Assembly (NCBI RefSeq): GCF_023715645.1
Contig: NZ_JAMBOP010000021.1
Location: forward strand, 16,892-80,891
Source of the DNA: Bacillus cytotoxicus
GTDB lineage: Bacteria; Bacillota; Bacilli; Bacillales; Bacillaceae_G
Direction of reading: 5' to 3'
DNA length: 64,000 nucleotides
The notes under the pieces: model-generated
What the model was told of the DNA's origin: nothing
Database searches by the model: none
What the model saw: the letters and a program-made list of their open reading frames with translations, nothing else
Shown: positions 1 to 9,257 of the stretch, piece by piece
How the letters are laid out: each line of letters starts with the position of its first letter
Position numbering within the stretch: position 1 is the stretch's first letter
Program-made: the position numbers and the translations under genes

Positions 1-775
1 GTCTTCTAACTGCAGTTTTCCCAGCCTCTTCTGCCAATTGACTAGGCTGTGTCACATAATTATCTTGACTAGCTCTATGCATCTTTGCCATAGTTGCACA
101 CAAGGGGCGAGCAACACTTAAATCGATTTCGGCTTTCGCTCTATAAGTCTTGGTCCCTTCAGCAAGTATAGTTGGCAATATTTTATGAGATAAATAATAC
201 TTACTTGGTACATTTTCCTCTAAGACATCTTGTAATGTTTTAACTAAAGGAATCGGTTGAGGAAACTCAAATTGTACATTTAAATCTTCCCTAAAACCTA
301 CAATAAAAATACGATTACGGGTTTGAGGGACACCATAATTAGCACTATTTAATACTTGAGCGTGAATGTTATAACCAGCAGTTCGTAACTTTTCTGTTAT
401 CACCGCATAGGTTCTTCCATTATCATGTGTTGTTAAAGTTCTAACATTTTCTAAAACCACTATTTTTGGTCTATGATGTAAAATAATTTGTTCAATATTA
501 AAAAATAAGGTTCCTCTTGTATCATTAAATCCTTGTTGTTGTCCCATCATGCTAAATGGTTGGCATGGAAAACCACCGATTAGTACATCATGACTAGGTA
601 TCTCAGTTACCTCTATATCATTTAAATCGCCATGAACAATATGTTTTCCAATATTATGTTCATATGATTGAACAGCAAATTTATCAAAATCATTGGCCCA
701 AATCACATTAAATCCCGCTTGTATAAAGCCTAAATCTAATCCGCCACAACCACTAAATAAAGATACAACATTCAC
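1..775 (-). CDS. DNA (cytosine-5) methyltransferase, C-terminus cut by window edge
   Basis: This is the modification enzyme of the restriction system to its right. The visible 258 residues hold the C5-methyltransferase motifs in order: motif I (LFSGCGGLDLG) at the start, motif IV with the catalytic Cys (GGFPCQPFS), motif VI (LENV) and motif VIII (TRNRIF). The target recognition domain and C-terminus lie outside the window. The start is a GTG at 775 whose first bases overlap the TGA of the upstream regulator gene, so the two are translationally coupled. The partner genes resemble LlaJI/BsuMI-type systems, which also use C5 methyltransferases; the recognition site cannot be read from this sequence. 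Confidence 0.93.
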   Translation of the reverse strand, partial: MNVVSLFSGCGGLDLGFIQAGFNVIWANDFDKFAVQSYEHNIGKHIVHGDLNDIEVTEIPSHDVLIGGFPCQPFSMMGQQQGFNDTRGTLFFNIEQIILHHRPKIVVLENVRTLTTHDNGRTYAVITEKLRTAGYNIHAQVLNSANYGVPQTRNRIFIVGFREDLNVQFEFPQPIPLVKTLQDVLEENVPSKYYLSHKILPTILAEGTKTYRAKAEIDLSVARPLCATMAKMHRASQDNYVTQPSQLAEEAGKTAVRR

Positions 776-954
776 TTGATTTCACCTCTCCTATGAATAT
801 AATCAATTATCCAATCTCTAATCACAATTGATGCATACTCATTATTTTTATGAAGCATATTCATAAATTCTTCTTTTAATTGAGGTTCAATCGTTACTTC
901 TATCTTTGCAGTTTTCTTTTTCCCTTTCGGTCTTCCTACAGATTTATCACTCAA
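772..954 (-). CDS. Small ribbon-helix-helix regulator of the restriction-modification locus
   Basis: A 60-residue protein with a basic N-terminus (GRPKGKKK) followed by a beta strand and two helices (KIEVTIEPQLKEEF, then ASIVIRDWIIDYIHRR), the layout of a MetJ/Arc ribbon-helix-helix protein. It precedes the methyltransferase and overlaps its start by 4 bases. It lies next to the divergent restriction genes, the usual position of a controller that delays restriction until DNA is methylated. Two similar 20-22 bp sites lie in the intergenic region upstream. The fold call is from pattern only; the regulatory role is inferred. Confidence 0.7.
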   Translation of the reverse strand: MSDKSVGRPKGKKKTAKIEVTIEPQLKEEFMNMLHKNNEYASIVIRDWIIDYIHRRGEIK

Positions 955-999
955 ATTGATTACTCCCCTAAAAATCGAAAATACGTTCCAATATTAACA

Positions 1000-1068
1000 C
1001 ATTTACATCAGGGTGTAAATTTATAAAAGTATAAAAATCATATAGAAATTTACCCCAAAATGTAGGTT
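1000..1068. promoter_or_regulatory. Two operator-like sites between divergent R and M genes
   Basis: A palindrome ATTTACA-N6-TGTAAAT lies at 1001-1020. Read on the minus strand as AATTTACACCCTGATGTAAA, it resembles a second copy read on the plus strand from 1047 (AATTTACCCCAAAATGTAGG). The sites sit in the promoter region shared by the methyltransferase/regulator and restriction operons, so they are good candidates for binding by the ribbon-helix-helix protein. Confidence 0.5.
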
Positions 1069-1124
1069 ATTATGATATTTTATTTATAGTAACTTTATAT
1101 AATTCAATATAGTTGGAGGAGAAT

Positions 1125-2660
1125 ATGAGTATTCCATTTAATGAGGCATTACAACACTTAGAACATTTAATAGGGAGTAAAGTTCCAGGCTTACTTCCTA
1201 GACTTAGTTTATCCAGTGATACATACGAAGGCATTTTTATAAAGCAGTTAGCAGCCTCTAACACTCTTAGTGATCCTAATAGAACGGGATCACAATATCA
1301 TATTGCATTAAGCAATAATGCAGAGATTAATTTTTTCCCTTATATCGACAACTATGTAAAAATGATTAACGTTGATGAAGGGTATTCATCTGAACCATTC
1401 AAAAGAAGATACGGTTTTAAAGTAAATATTAAGTTATTCAAAGAGAATTTAGAGTATCTAACAGGACAAGCTTCAACAGATATAAACTGTTTTACTACTC
1501 ACTACATTAGTCGAAATGGAAAACAATCAGAGTTAGGGTCTATCTCAACAGATTCTCCAGAATTCACAGAATTTAGGCGTTTATTTTTAGCAGATGATGT
1601 CCTAATTTTCCTTAAGCATAAACAAACTTTCCAATATGATACTTTGCTTATAAGAAAAAGCGATTATTCTAGTTTCGAAGACATTTCCCCTAAAATATTC
1701 GTTCAATATTCTGGGTTTAGACCTTCTTCCAATCCCTCCAGTCTAGTTGATAGGGAAACATTAACTCCAGAAAATTTTGGAACCCCAGGACTAAACCTAA
1801 TTGTATACGGTGCACCAGGAACTGGGAAAAGCCACCACTTAAAAGAAGAATACGGTGAGGATTGCCTGCGTGTTACTTTTCATCCAGAATACACTTATCA
1901 AGATTTTGTAGGCTGTCTGAAACCAAAAAATGAGGATGATAAAGTAACTTATAAATTCTCTCCTGGTCCTTTCGCAAAGATTTTGAAGGAAGCATACCAA
2001 AGCTTAGGACATGCCTCTAAAACTTTAATAATTGAAGAGATTAACAGGGCGAACACAGCTGCCGTTTTTGGTGACCTATTCCAATTGTTAGATCGAAATG
2101 CCGAGGGATTTAGCGAATATGGCATCGAAAATGATGACTTGCTTACATATTTAAATGAAGATACCAATTTAGAGCTAGATAATATTAAAATTCCTTGTAA
2201 CTTAAATATTGTTGCCACTATGAATAGCGCAGACCAAGGGGTCTATTTAATGGATTCTGCTTTTAAACGGAGATGGAAATTTAAATATATTCCTATTGAT
2301 TTTAAAGAAAACGATGATATTTGTAAGACAGAACTTATCTATGCTAATACAGAATTTACTTGGAAAAAGTTTATTGAACCAATAAATTTGAAACTAGCTA
2401 CATTAAAAATAAATGAGGATAAGCATATTGGTCCTTACTTTATGAAAAAAGAAGAAATCGAAGATAGAGAAGTATTTGCATCAAAATTACTAATGTATCT
2501 TTGGGACGATGTACTGAGACACCAAAGAGATCAAATGTTTAGACAGGATAAATACCTTATATTTTCACAACTATTAGCAGGGTTCTTAAATAACGAAGAT
2601 GTTTTCAAAAGAGACATCTTTAACCTAGCTACAGAACCAACGGCTGATGCAAATGAATGA
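1125..2660 (+). CDS. McrB-like AAA+ motor of a restriction system
   Basis: A 511-residue protein that should power DNA translocation by the nuclease encoded next door. A specificity-type N-terminal region (about 1-215) is followed by an AAA+ module: Walker A GAPGTGKS at residues 229-236, an IIEEINRA Walker B segment, the MNSAD sensor-1 segment, and FKRRW as the likely arginine finger. These are hallmarks of the McrB branch, also found in LlaJI and BsuMI (YdiS). The ATG at 1125 follows GGAGGAG; an in-frame TTG at 1113 lies before this site and is rejected. The gene overlaps the next by 14 bases. Confidence 0.88.
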   Translation: MSIPFNEALQHLEHLIGSKVPGLLPRLSLSSDTYEGIFIKQLAASNTLSDPNRTGSQYHIALSNNAEINFFPYIDNYVKMINVDEGYSSEPFKRRYGFKVNIKLFKENLEYLTGQASTDINCFTTHYISRNGKQSELGSISTDSPEFTEFRRLFLADDVLIFLKHKQTFQYDTLLIRKSDYSSFEDISPKIFVQYSGFRPSSNPSSLVDRETLTPENFGTPGLNLIVYGAPGTGKSHHLKEEYGEDCLRVTFHPEYTYQDFVGCLKPKNEDDKVTYKFSPGPFAKILKEAYQSLGHASKTLIIEEINRANTAAVFGDLFQLLDRNAEGFSEYGIENDDLLTYLNEDTNLELDNIKIPCNLNIVATMNSADQGVYLMDSAFKRRWKFKYIPIDFKENDDICKTELIYANTEFTWKKFIEPINLKLATLKINEDKHIGPYFMKKEEIEDREVFASKLLMYLWDDVLRHQRDQMFRQDKYLIFSQLLAGFLNNEDVFKRDIFNLATEPTADANE

Positions 2661-3912
2661 GCCTAAATTTTTTATAGAATATGAATGGAATACCATAGAT
2701 ACACCTGTTCCAAAAAAATTCTATGAACTAGGTCTATGCGAAAAACTTAAAGACCAAATAAGATTTAAATTTGTTGGTTTTAGTACTTATAAAGAGAACC
2801 TATTTATAGTGTTTCCTAAAGGTTTTCAACTATCAACAGATATTGATATTAATAAAGAAAAGGCTAAATTATTATTACAAACTTTAATTAAATATGAGAA
2901 ATCAACGCTTGAAAATCATTTTCTTGGTGACGGTAATGACGTAATAGCGGAATCCTTCTCCAGCATAGCTCGGCTTGTCGAAGATTACCAAAACTTTGGA
3001 ATCATTAAATTCCAAAAGAGAAAACAAGAAATTAACGGTAAAGGGCGCATAAATTGGGGGAAGACAATAAAACAAACTCAACCTTACATACAAGGAAACG
3101 TCCCCTTATACTTAGATTTGATAACTAGCCGAACTCAATTTTTTTCTGAACATGAGATTTCTTATATTCATGAATATGTTCTTCATCGTATTTCCTTACA
3201 ATTTGGATGGTTGTTTGATTTTAAATTCTATCCAAACAACATTGAAGAATTATTTAACACAGAACATATGATTTATATATTAACAAATGCACTTAGTCAA
3301 ACTTTTGTAGAAAGAGAAATTAAACTTTTTAAAGAGTTAATCAGCTACTTAAAAAAAATCAGCCAAGAAGACTCAAATACACTTTCAATATATGTTACAC
3401 AATATTTCCATAACATTTGGGAACTAATGTGTGCTCAGATATTCGAAGATGATAAATCTCTTCATAAGCTCGTACCTAATCCATACTGGGTAGTAGATAA
3501 TAAAGAATATGAAACAAAACAAATTCCTGATATACTTTTCAAAAAAAATCAAGAACTATATGTATTAGACGCAAAATACTATAGAATTAAAGAGGGATTG
3601 GATAAATTACCAGGATGGAAAGATATTGTTAAACAGCTATTCTATGCGCAATCATTTAAAAATAATGGATTTGCAGAAAACAACACTACCTTCCAAGATA
3701 TCCATAACATATTTCTATTTCCTTCTACCTGTGTAGAAACAATTAGACATTTCGGTTTTGCTGCGGTAAAAGAATTAGAAGATAAAAACACAGGTTTTGG
3801 AAAGATACTCGCTTTTGAACTAGATGTCGAATTTGCTTTAAGTACTTATGTATATGCAAATGAAACTAGTCTACAAAATAAGCTAGTAAATAACATAGCT
3901 GAACTCACCTAA
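2647..3912 (+). CDS. LlaJI/McrC-like restriction endonuclease subunit
   Basis: A 421-residue partner of the McrB-like motor. The C-terminal third has a PD-(D/E)xK-type core: PDILF with Asp295, then LDAKYY with Asp308 and Lys310. The rest has no motif I recognise. Gene order (AAA motor then nuclease, opposite a C5 methyltransferase) matches LlaJI and BsuMI type systems rather than a methylation-dependent McrBC, because a cognate methylase is present. The start at 2647 overlaps the end of the previous gene; an ATG two codons later is equally possible. Confidence 0.82.
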   Translation: MQMNEPKFFIEYEWNTIDTPVPKKFYELGLCEKLKDQIRFKFVGFSTYKENLFIVFPKGFQLSTDIDINKEKAKLLLQTLIKYEKSTLENHFLGDGNDVIAESFSSIARLVEDYQNFGIIKFQKRKQEINGKGRINWGKTIKQTQPYIQGNVPLYLDLITSRTQFFSEHEISYIHEYVLHRISLQFGWLFDFKFYPNNIEELFNTEHMIYILTNALSQTFVEREIKLFKELISYLKKISQEDSNTLSIYVTQYFHNIWELMCAQIFEDDKSLHKLVPNPYWVVDNKEYETKQIPDILFKKNQELYVLDAKYYRIKEGLDKLPGWKDIVKQLFYAQSFKNNGFAENNTTFQDIHNIFLFPSTCVETIRHFGFAAVKELEDKNTGFGKILAFELDVEFALSTYVYANETSLQNKLVNNIAELT

Positions 3913-3924
3913 ATTTCTAGGTAC

Positions 3925-3965
3925 AATATTAAGAGGTAGTATTGAAATCGCTACCCCTTAATATT
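3925..3965 (+). terminator. Hairpin after the restriction operon
   Basis: Fifteen-base arms (AATATTAAGAGGTAG and its near-exact complement) enclose an 11-base loop just after the nuclease stop. There is no clear T-run, so it may end transcription weakly or protect the 3' end. Confidence 0.5.
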
Positions 3966-4027
3966 GAAATCATTTATATCCTCACACTAGCGTCGCATTA
4001 AAATAATTCAACCTAAAACATTAATCT

Positions 4028-5024
4028 GAATTTTCTTTCATCTTAATTCTCCATAAAAAAATCCTTTATAATGGTTTGGTGGTAGTAACCGATCCAAATC
4101 CAAAATAAAGGACACCACATGGATAAGATTACACGAAAAACAACAACACCATTGAAAATTATAGATTCGAGTACATTACCATTGAATTTGAAAAAGCATC
4201 AATGGGCGGAATTTCGTCAAACAAAATCAAGAGTGAAGCTTCACATACGGCTTGTCTTTATGGAAGAAGGCTATTCGTATCCCGATCAAGCTGTCCTCAC
4301 GAATGCCAAGGAACATGATCGTGGTCAGCTAGAATTTTTCATAGATGACAAAGAATGCATGTATGTGTTTGATCGTGGCTACTTGGATTATGAGCAATTC
4401 GATCGAATGACGGATGACAGCTACTTTTTTTGTCTCACGTCTACGCAAAAATGCAATGACACGTGTGATTGATGAATTTTCTTTACCCGCAAATTCATCT
4501 GTTATCTCAGACAAGATGGTCATGATTGGCACGGCGCAAAATCGCTCTGAAAACGTATTTCGCTTAATCAAGGTACTCGATTCAAAAGACAATGAACTGC
4601 ATTTACTGACGAATCGATTTGATTCGAGCGCGGACGAAATCGCCGAGTTGTATAAGTCACACTGGGCCATTGAATTGTTTTTCAAATGGATAAAACAACA
4701 TTTGAACATCAAGAAGTTTTACGGTCAGAGCGAACAAGCTGTGCACAATCAAGTATATATTGCGATGATTGTGTATTGTTTAAATGTGTTAGCTCAGCTG
4801 TCTTCGAAAAGTAAACGCACCTATTTGCAAATCAGTCGTTTTTTTAAGCATCATTATGGAAACCTGCACACACTTGGCAACGTAAAATCCAAGGAAAGAG
4901 CGTTCCATAAAGCTTTTTATGTCTCTGTTGCACAAGCCAAAGATTATAGTAAAAAAAAATGGATGTTCACTACCTCCGTTAAAGTGTCTTTGTTTTTCTT
5001 CTAATTGGAGAAAACAGAAAATTC
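4028..5024 (+). mobile_element. Decayed IS4-family insertion sequence
   Basis: A transposase remnant is bounded by GAATTTTCT at 4028-4036 and its complement AGAAAATTC at 5016-5024, which fit terminal inverted repeats. The element is about 1 kb, whereas IS4Bsu1-like relatives are near 1.4 kb, which agrees with an internal deletion near the transposase N-terminus. I saw no target duplication. Confidence 0.65.
4119..5004 (+). pseudogene. IS4-family transposase, deleted and frameshifted
   Basis: The reading frame opens with MDKITRKT, as in IS4Bsu1-type transposases, then jumps directly to the first catalytic region (LKIIDSSTLPL), so roughly 100 residues are missing. A frameshift near 4430 moves the rest to another frame. 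There the DDE segments continue (YVFDRGYLDYE before the break; YKSHWAIELFFKWIKQHL after it, holding the catalytic Glu of the YREK-like motif). The C-terminus drifts out of frame near 4860. The element cannot move by itself. Confidence 0.85.
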
Positions 5025-5131
5025 GAAATCCACCCCACGACACTAGTGATACCAGTAAATAAATAGAATAATAAATATTAAACAAATAAGAGAATGTACT
5101 ATCCTCATTTTATCTACAATCCTACAAAATA

Positions 5132-5554
5132 TTAATACACTACACCAAACTCCCTACTAGCACACCCATGACAAACGTATTCTTCAAAACGATGTTCAGG
5201 AGGAACCTTTTCACCACAAAATTTACACTTTTGATATTGTGCTTTTCTAAATTCAATAACCCTAAAAACGCTTTCTATAATTTCCTTCCGTTTTAAATTA
5301 TCATCCAAATCATCGAAAAGCTCCCTTAATAACGCGTGGTGTGTAAACTTTGTAATAGTCGGCATATGGGGTTCCTCCCAGATAACTCCATAGTACCCAA
5401 ATGACAAACCTGTTTCTGTAGGATAAATAAATATACTAGGTTCAAAACACAAACCTCAAACAGAAAAATCCACGCAAAATTCATTAAGACTAAAGTTGCA
5501 TAGTTCCAATTCATTTAAAATACATTGTTTTACCTGTTGCTTTGTTAACTTCAT
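5132..5554 (-). pseudogene. Zinc-ribbon protein with an in-frame TGA
   Basis: From an ATG at 5554 (after a GAGGG-type site) the frame reads MKLTKQQVKQCILNELELCN and on to residue 32. It meets TGA at 5456-5458 and then continues in the same frame to 5132. The distal part is well formed, with a charged helical stretch and two CxxC pairs (CKFCGEKV, CHGCASRE), a likely zinc ribbon. One base change would restore a protein of about 140 residues. I do not recognise a function. A shorter product starting at TTG 5452 cannot be excluded. Confidence 0.6.
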
Positions 5555-5867
5555 TGACTTTCTTCCCTCTCGATTCTAATAATTTTATCCTCAAAATATC
5601 GTTATATAAATATCACAGCAAAATACTCTGCATCCTTCTTACCATAAAATTTTAACCTTAGCAGTTCAACACTATAGCTAGTCTATACTTAAACCAGGAT
5701 AACTTCATATACTAAAAATTAAAAAGTAACAAAATTGTTCTTTTTGATTTGTTCCTCGAATCCTAGATATTAAAAAATGGCTTCGATACAATACCGAAAC
5801 CATTTTTATGCCGCTAAATCCTATGGAAGATGCTCTTAATCGATTATATTTAAAAGAAAGGAACTTT
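5555..5867. other. Intergenic region with one hairpin
   Basis: AT-rich spacer. Its only clear feature is a hairpin at 5773-5807 (AAAAATGGCTTCG against CGAAACCATTTTT), placed to end transcription of the NERD gene from the right. Nothing else was recognised. Confidence 0.45.
5773..5807 (-). terminator. Terminator after NERD-domain gene
   Basis: Thirteen-base arms with one mismatch, flanked by A and T runs on either side, about 60 bases past the stop of the minus-strand NERD gene. Confidence 0.55.
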
Positions 5868-6659
5868 TTAATCCGCTTTCTTCATACCAACAGACAACTC
5901 CGCCGTATACCGACAAGAAGGAAAATTACTACAACCTAAAAAAGTCCCTTTTGAACCTTTCCGTTGTACCAATCTTCCATTACACCTAGGACAAATGTGC
6001 TTCTGAACTTTTCGTTTTGCTTCTTGTTTGTTCATCTGAATATTTTTTATGTGTTGCTTTTTTATATTTTTGTCAGTGATATTAGCTTGTTGAAGCGTTT
6101 GATAGATTTTTTTCATTTGACTTGGTGAAAGAATTTGCTCTGCATGCTTACGAATATAGGTTGTTACTTCAGAAAAATAGGAAATATGTACATGTGATGA
6201 GGTAATGTTAATCTTTTTCAAGTCACTTGAATTACTAAATGTGATTAGGGAAATGTAAGGAATTTCCTCATTATTCAATACATGTTGTATTGCTTTAATA
6301 TGACCATAGTTTTGCCAAATGGGATTATGGAACTTGTCTTTCCTTTTAAAATTAACTTGCGTCCATTTTGGGTCCCATTCGTTTCCAAATATCCAGCCTT
6401 TATAATTCTTTGTTTCTATGACGAAAATACCTGATTGCGCTATAACAATATGATCAATTTGCGTCGTTTGTCCCTTTTCTGCTCTTAAAGTTATATCATG
6501 CATGATCAAATATTTATTCGAATCTAGTTTAGATAAATATTTCTGGACCTCTTTCTCACCAGCACGTCCTTTTATGTTAGATTGGTTTGCTGAAAGGTAC
6601 CTTATTGCCTTTATGACTAAAAATATAAACAAAAACATTATGAACATAAATATTGCCAT
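5868..6659 (-). CDS. Membrane-anchored NERD nuclease-related protein with zinc ribbon
   Basis: A 263-residue protein. Residues 1-17 form a hydrophobic anchor. The NERD domain follows (GRAGEKEVQKYL, TQIDHIVIAQSGIFVIETKNYKG), with the restriction-nuclease-like core D-x-I...E-T-K. The C-terminus is a topoisomerase-type zinc ribbon (CPRCNGRLV...CSNFPSCRY). NERD proteins resemble Holliday-junction and restriction nucleases, but their biological role is mostly unknown. It lies among defence genes. The nearest purine-rich site is 13 bases before the ATG, slightly far. Confidence 0.82.
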   Translation of the reverse strand: MAIFMFIMFLFIFLVIKAIRYLSANQSNIKGRAGEKEVQKYLSKLDSNKYLIMHDITLRAEKGQTTQIDHIVIAQSGIFVIETKNYKGWIFGNEWDPKWTQVNFKRKDKFHNPIWQNYGHIKAIQHVLNNEEIPYISLITFSNSSDLKKINITSSHVHISYFSEVTTYIRKHAEQILSPSQMKKIYQTLQQANITDKNIKKQHIKNIQMNKQEAKRKVQKHICPRCNGRLVQRKGSKGTFLGCSNFPSCRYTAELSVGMKKAD

Positions 6660-6898
6660 AACTCTTTGAATTCCTCCTTTTTGTTTAAATATTCCTTATA
6701 TACTGTAGAACAGTTTAGCTATATGAAAGGATGATGTTCGATATACCACTCTTCAGTTAAACAACATCTTATAATTTAATAATCCGTATATAATTATACA
6801 TAGATTGAATTCATATAATAATACTTTTTTACAAAATTTAACCTTATTCTCCCTATATCACTTATACCTCTTTTCTCCATATAAATATCATGCACATA

Positions 6899-6947
6899 AA
6901 AACCCCGAATCATGGACTTTTTCAAGGTATCCATAATTCGGGGTTAC
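6899..6947 (-). terminator. Terminator of the serine hydrolase gene
   Basis: A strong hairpin (AACCCCGAATTATGGA against its near complement) with a T-run on the minus strand, about 65 bases beyond the hydrolase stop codon. Confidence 0.8.
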
Positions 6948-7010
6948 ATTCTTAGAGATTAGACTTTGTTCAATTGTCTATTCTAAAATAACAACCATTT
7001 AATTATACGT

Positions 7011-7997
7011 TTAATCTATCACCTCTGGAATAATACATTCCGCAATCAACCCCCACCTATCCCGAGCATCCATAATAAATCCCGACGCAATCGCCACAAC
7101 AAGATCCTTTCCCGGAACACAACAAATAACATTGCCCCCATCACCCCGTGCTAAGTACGCAAAAATCCCATCTTCTTCGTGCACCCACCACAAATAACCG
7201 TAATGATTCGGGTTCATCATTGTTGCCTCATCAATCCACGTCTTAGAAACAATCTGATCGTTGTTCCACATACCACGGTTCAAATACAGAAGACCAAATC
7301 GCGCCATATCACGAGGGGTTAGCGTAAGTCCCCATCCGCCAATGGAGTTACCGTTTGGATCTTTCACCCACCCTTTCACATTTTTCCCGAATAAGTCCTC
7401 AAATCCAAATGAGTTCATTTCATGATCCGGGATTCCTTTCATGCCGATTGGTTTAAATAGGCGTTCGTTGGCAAATTCACGGGCGCTTTTTCCTGTACTA
7501 CGGGTAATGATGGCGGAAAGTAGATGCGCTCCTGCGGTGGAATATTTAAAAGTGCCAAGTTCTCCGTTTTCGCCTAGCATATCAAGGGTATATGTTATCC
7601 AGTCTGGTTGTTGGCACAATTTGTCTAATGGTTCATGCCAGTCCTCAAATGGGTATGGTGCTGTCATGGTGAGCAGATGACGTATGGTGATTTCCTGCTT
7701 CTTCGCAGTATTAGGAACATATTCGGGGAAAAAATCTAGTACTTTCTGGTCTACATTTTTTATATATCCTGCATCTATGGCAATCCCAATGAGGGCAGAA
7801 ATGATGCTTTTCGTTACAGATGCCACATGATGCGTATCATGTGGGCCATAACCATTGTAATAACTTTCATGAGCAATATATCCGTTTCTCACAACAACAA
7901 TGCCATTTATGTTGCTGTAATCGGATTTTATGGTCGTTTCAAGTTCTGAAAGCTTTTCAGCGTCCATTCTCAATGTTTTCGGGTTTCTAGTTTGCAT
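7011..7997 (-). CDS. Serine hydrolase of the beta-lactamase/class C esterase family
   Basis: A 328-residue cytosolic protein with no signal peptide. It has the SxxK nucleophile motif (Ser60-Val-Thr-Lys63), a second-motif tyrosine in KYST at about residue 152, and a glycine-rich third motif (ARGDGGN) near 290. This is the fold of class C beta-lactamases, penicillin-binding proteins and esterases such as EstB. The lack of a secretion signal argues against a secreted beta-lactamase and suggests an esterase or amidase. It follows the broken merR gene by 40 bases in the same direction and is probably co-transcribed with it. Confidence 0.85.
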   Translation of the reverse strand: MQTRNPKTLRMDAEKLSELETTIKSDYSNINGIVVVRNGYIAHESYYNGYGPHDTHHVASVTKSIISALIGIAIDAGYIKNVDQKVLDFFPEYVPNTAKKQEITIRHLLTMTAPYPFEDWHEPLDKLCQQPDWITYTLDMLGENGELGTFKYSTAGAHLLSAIITRSTGKSAREFANERLFKPIGMKGIPDHEMNSFGFEDLFGKNVKGWVKDPNGNSIGGWGLTLTPRDMARFGLLYLNRGMWNNDQIVSKTWIDEATMMNPNHYGYLWWVHEEDGIFAYLARGDGGNVICCVPGKDLVVAIASGFIMDARDRWGLIAECIIPEVID

Positions 7998-8037
7998 GAT
8001 CGATACCTCCGATAAGATGTTTTTTATTTAGAAGTCG

Positions 8038-8862
8038 CTATTTTTTCTTTACAGGAAAGTACACCTGTGTCACCGTATCCTCAGGAGCGGTGGCTTGATT
8101 GGGGTCGGTTACGTATACTTCATATGGTGGTTGTGTCAATTCATATCCCTCGTTTTCAACCCATTTCATCAAGTTAGCATATACCGATGTCAATTCTGGA
8201 TAGGATCCGTTTAAAACTGACTTCGCACAAAGGCCTCCGGATAACTCTCTCGTTCCTTTTACAGTCTCTTTTACCGGGATGGCAAACTCAGTGTCATTGC
8301 CGGCAGGGTTGTATTCCGGGCTGTAGTAAATCGTCATTGGCATACCAAGTAAGGTGAGTTTTTCAGTAGCGATTTTTTCATATAGCCTAATAAAATACTT
8401 TCCATATCCTGCAGCATAGTCATCACTACTCATCATCTGACGCATAGAAAGGATGTTCATTGGCTTTGTTTCCACAAGCTGTACTTCAATATTATCAAGG
8501 TAGGACATAATTGGTATGCCCTTCTCTAAATTGAGAATGTCATTGCCCATTTGATTTAGGGTATATGAAAAAGCATTTAGTTTTTCCTGTATTTCCTTTC
8601 TTTTGCAATTAAGAGTGGCAAACAGTTTCTCCTCTGACTGATCTTCTTCCAATTCTAAAATGGCTTTGATTTCTTCGAGAGAAAAATGATAAGACTTCAA
8701 GCGGTTGATAAACAGCATCTGTTTTAGTTGTTCAATAGAATAATATCTATAACCATTTTCAGAATTAATCTCCTCGGGATGAATTCATCCAATTTCATCA
8801 TAATATCGAAGCGTTTTTGTCGATACTCCGCATATCTTTGAGAATTCTCCAATTGATAGCAC
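8038..8862 (-). pseudogene. MerR-family regulator with GyrI-like domain, interrupted by TGA
   Basis: From a GTG at 8862, preceded by GGAGG, the frame reads a classical MerR start (LSIGEFSKICGVSTKTLRYY). It meets TGA at codon 26 (8785-8787) where relatives have Leu (TTA to TGA is one change), and continues without a break for the remaining codons. Domains are winged helix (1-70), coiled coil (75-115) and a GyrI-like small-molecule pocket (about 125-270). The DNA-binding domain is cut, so the regulator is probably inactive unless read through. An internal ATG at 8718 would give only the coiled coil and GyrI domain. Confidence 0.8.
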
Positions 8863-8916
8863 GAGGCCACCTCCATTCTTCCTATTTTTTTCGGATGAAA
8901 TACTTTGTTCTATTCT

Positions 8917-8947
8917 TTTATACAGCTTACCGTAAGGGGAAAGTCAA
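8917..8947 (-). promoter_or_regulatory. MerR-type promoter with 19-bp spacer
   Basis: On the minus strand TTGACT and TATAAA are separated by 19 bases, the over-long spacer typical of promoters activated by MerR proteins. The spacer contains the dyad CTTAC-G-GTAAG. It sits about 55 bases before the merR start, so the gene was autoregulated. Confidence 0.7.
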
Positions 8948-8979
8948 TCACAATCATGTTTCTAATATTTCATACCAAA

Positions 8980-9010
8980 GCAAAAAAACACTCATGAGAG
9001 TGCTTTTTAC
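8980..9010 (-). terminator. Intrinsic terminator
   Basis: GCACTC-TCAT-GAGTG followed by a run of T on the minus strand, just after the Mrr fragment. Confidence 0.65.
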
Positions 9011-9023
9011 TAAAATCTTATTT

Positions 9024-9209
9024 TTACACTGTTGCTTTAACTTTTCTTTTATTGACCCTTACGCTTAATTGAATTAATCTCTCGCGATCTATTAATACTA
9101 CGCGATTTGCGCTAGCCAATTTGCGTGCTGCTGGTGTGAATTTGCTATTCGTAACAACCCACGTTTCATCCGCTTTATAAAAAGCTTTTGCCCCGACAAG
9201 TTTCGTCAC
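9024..9209 (-). pseudogene. C-terminal fragment of an Mrr-like restriction endonuclease
   Basis: About 61 residues resemble the end of the Mrr catalytic domain: KAFYKADETWVVTNSKFTPA then VVLIDRERLIQL, which in full-length proteins follows the nuclease core. The N-terminal part, with the catalytic D and ExK, is absent, and the frame begins inside the terminator of the neighbouring gene. I treat it as a remnant of a deleted nuclease. Confidence 0.6.
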
Positions 9210-9211
9210 AC

Positions 9212-9249
9212 AAAAAAGGCTGCCAAAAAGTTTCACTTTTCGAGCAGCC
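9212..9249 (-). terminator. Intrinsic terminator of the helical-repeat gene
   Basis: GGCTGC at 5' and GCAGCC at 3' enclose an inner AAAAGT/ACTTTT stem and are followed by six T on the minus strand, directly after the stop at 9258. Confidence 0.8.
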
Positions 9250-9257
9250 TCCTCCAC

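Noticed and set aside
4028-5024. Target-site duplication around the IS4-family remnant
   Set aside because: The flanks (ATTAATCT and GAAATCC) are not identical, so I could not confirm one.
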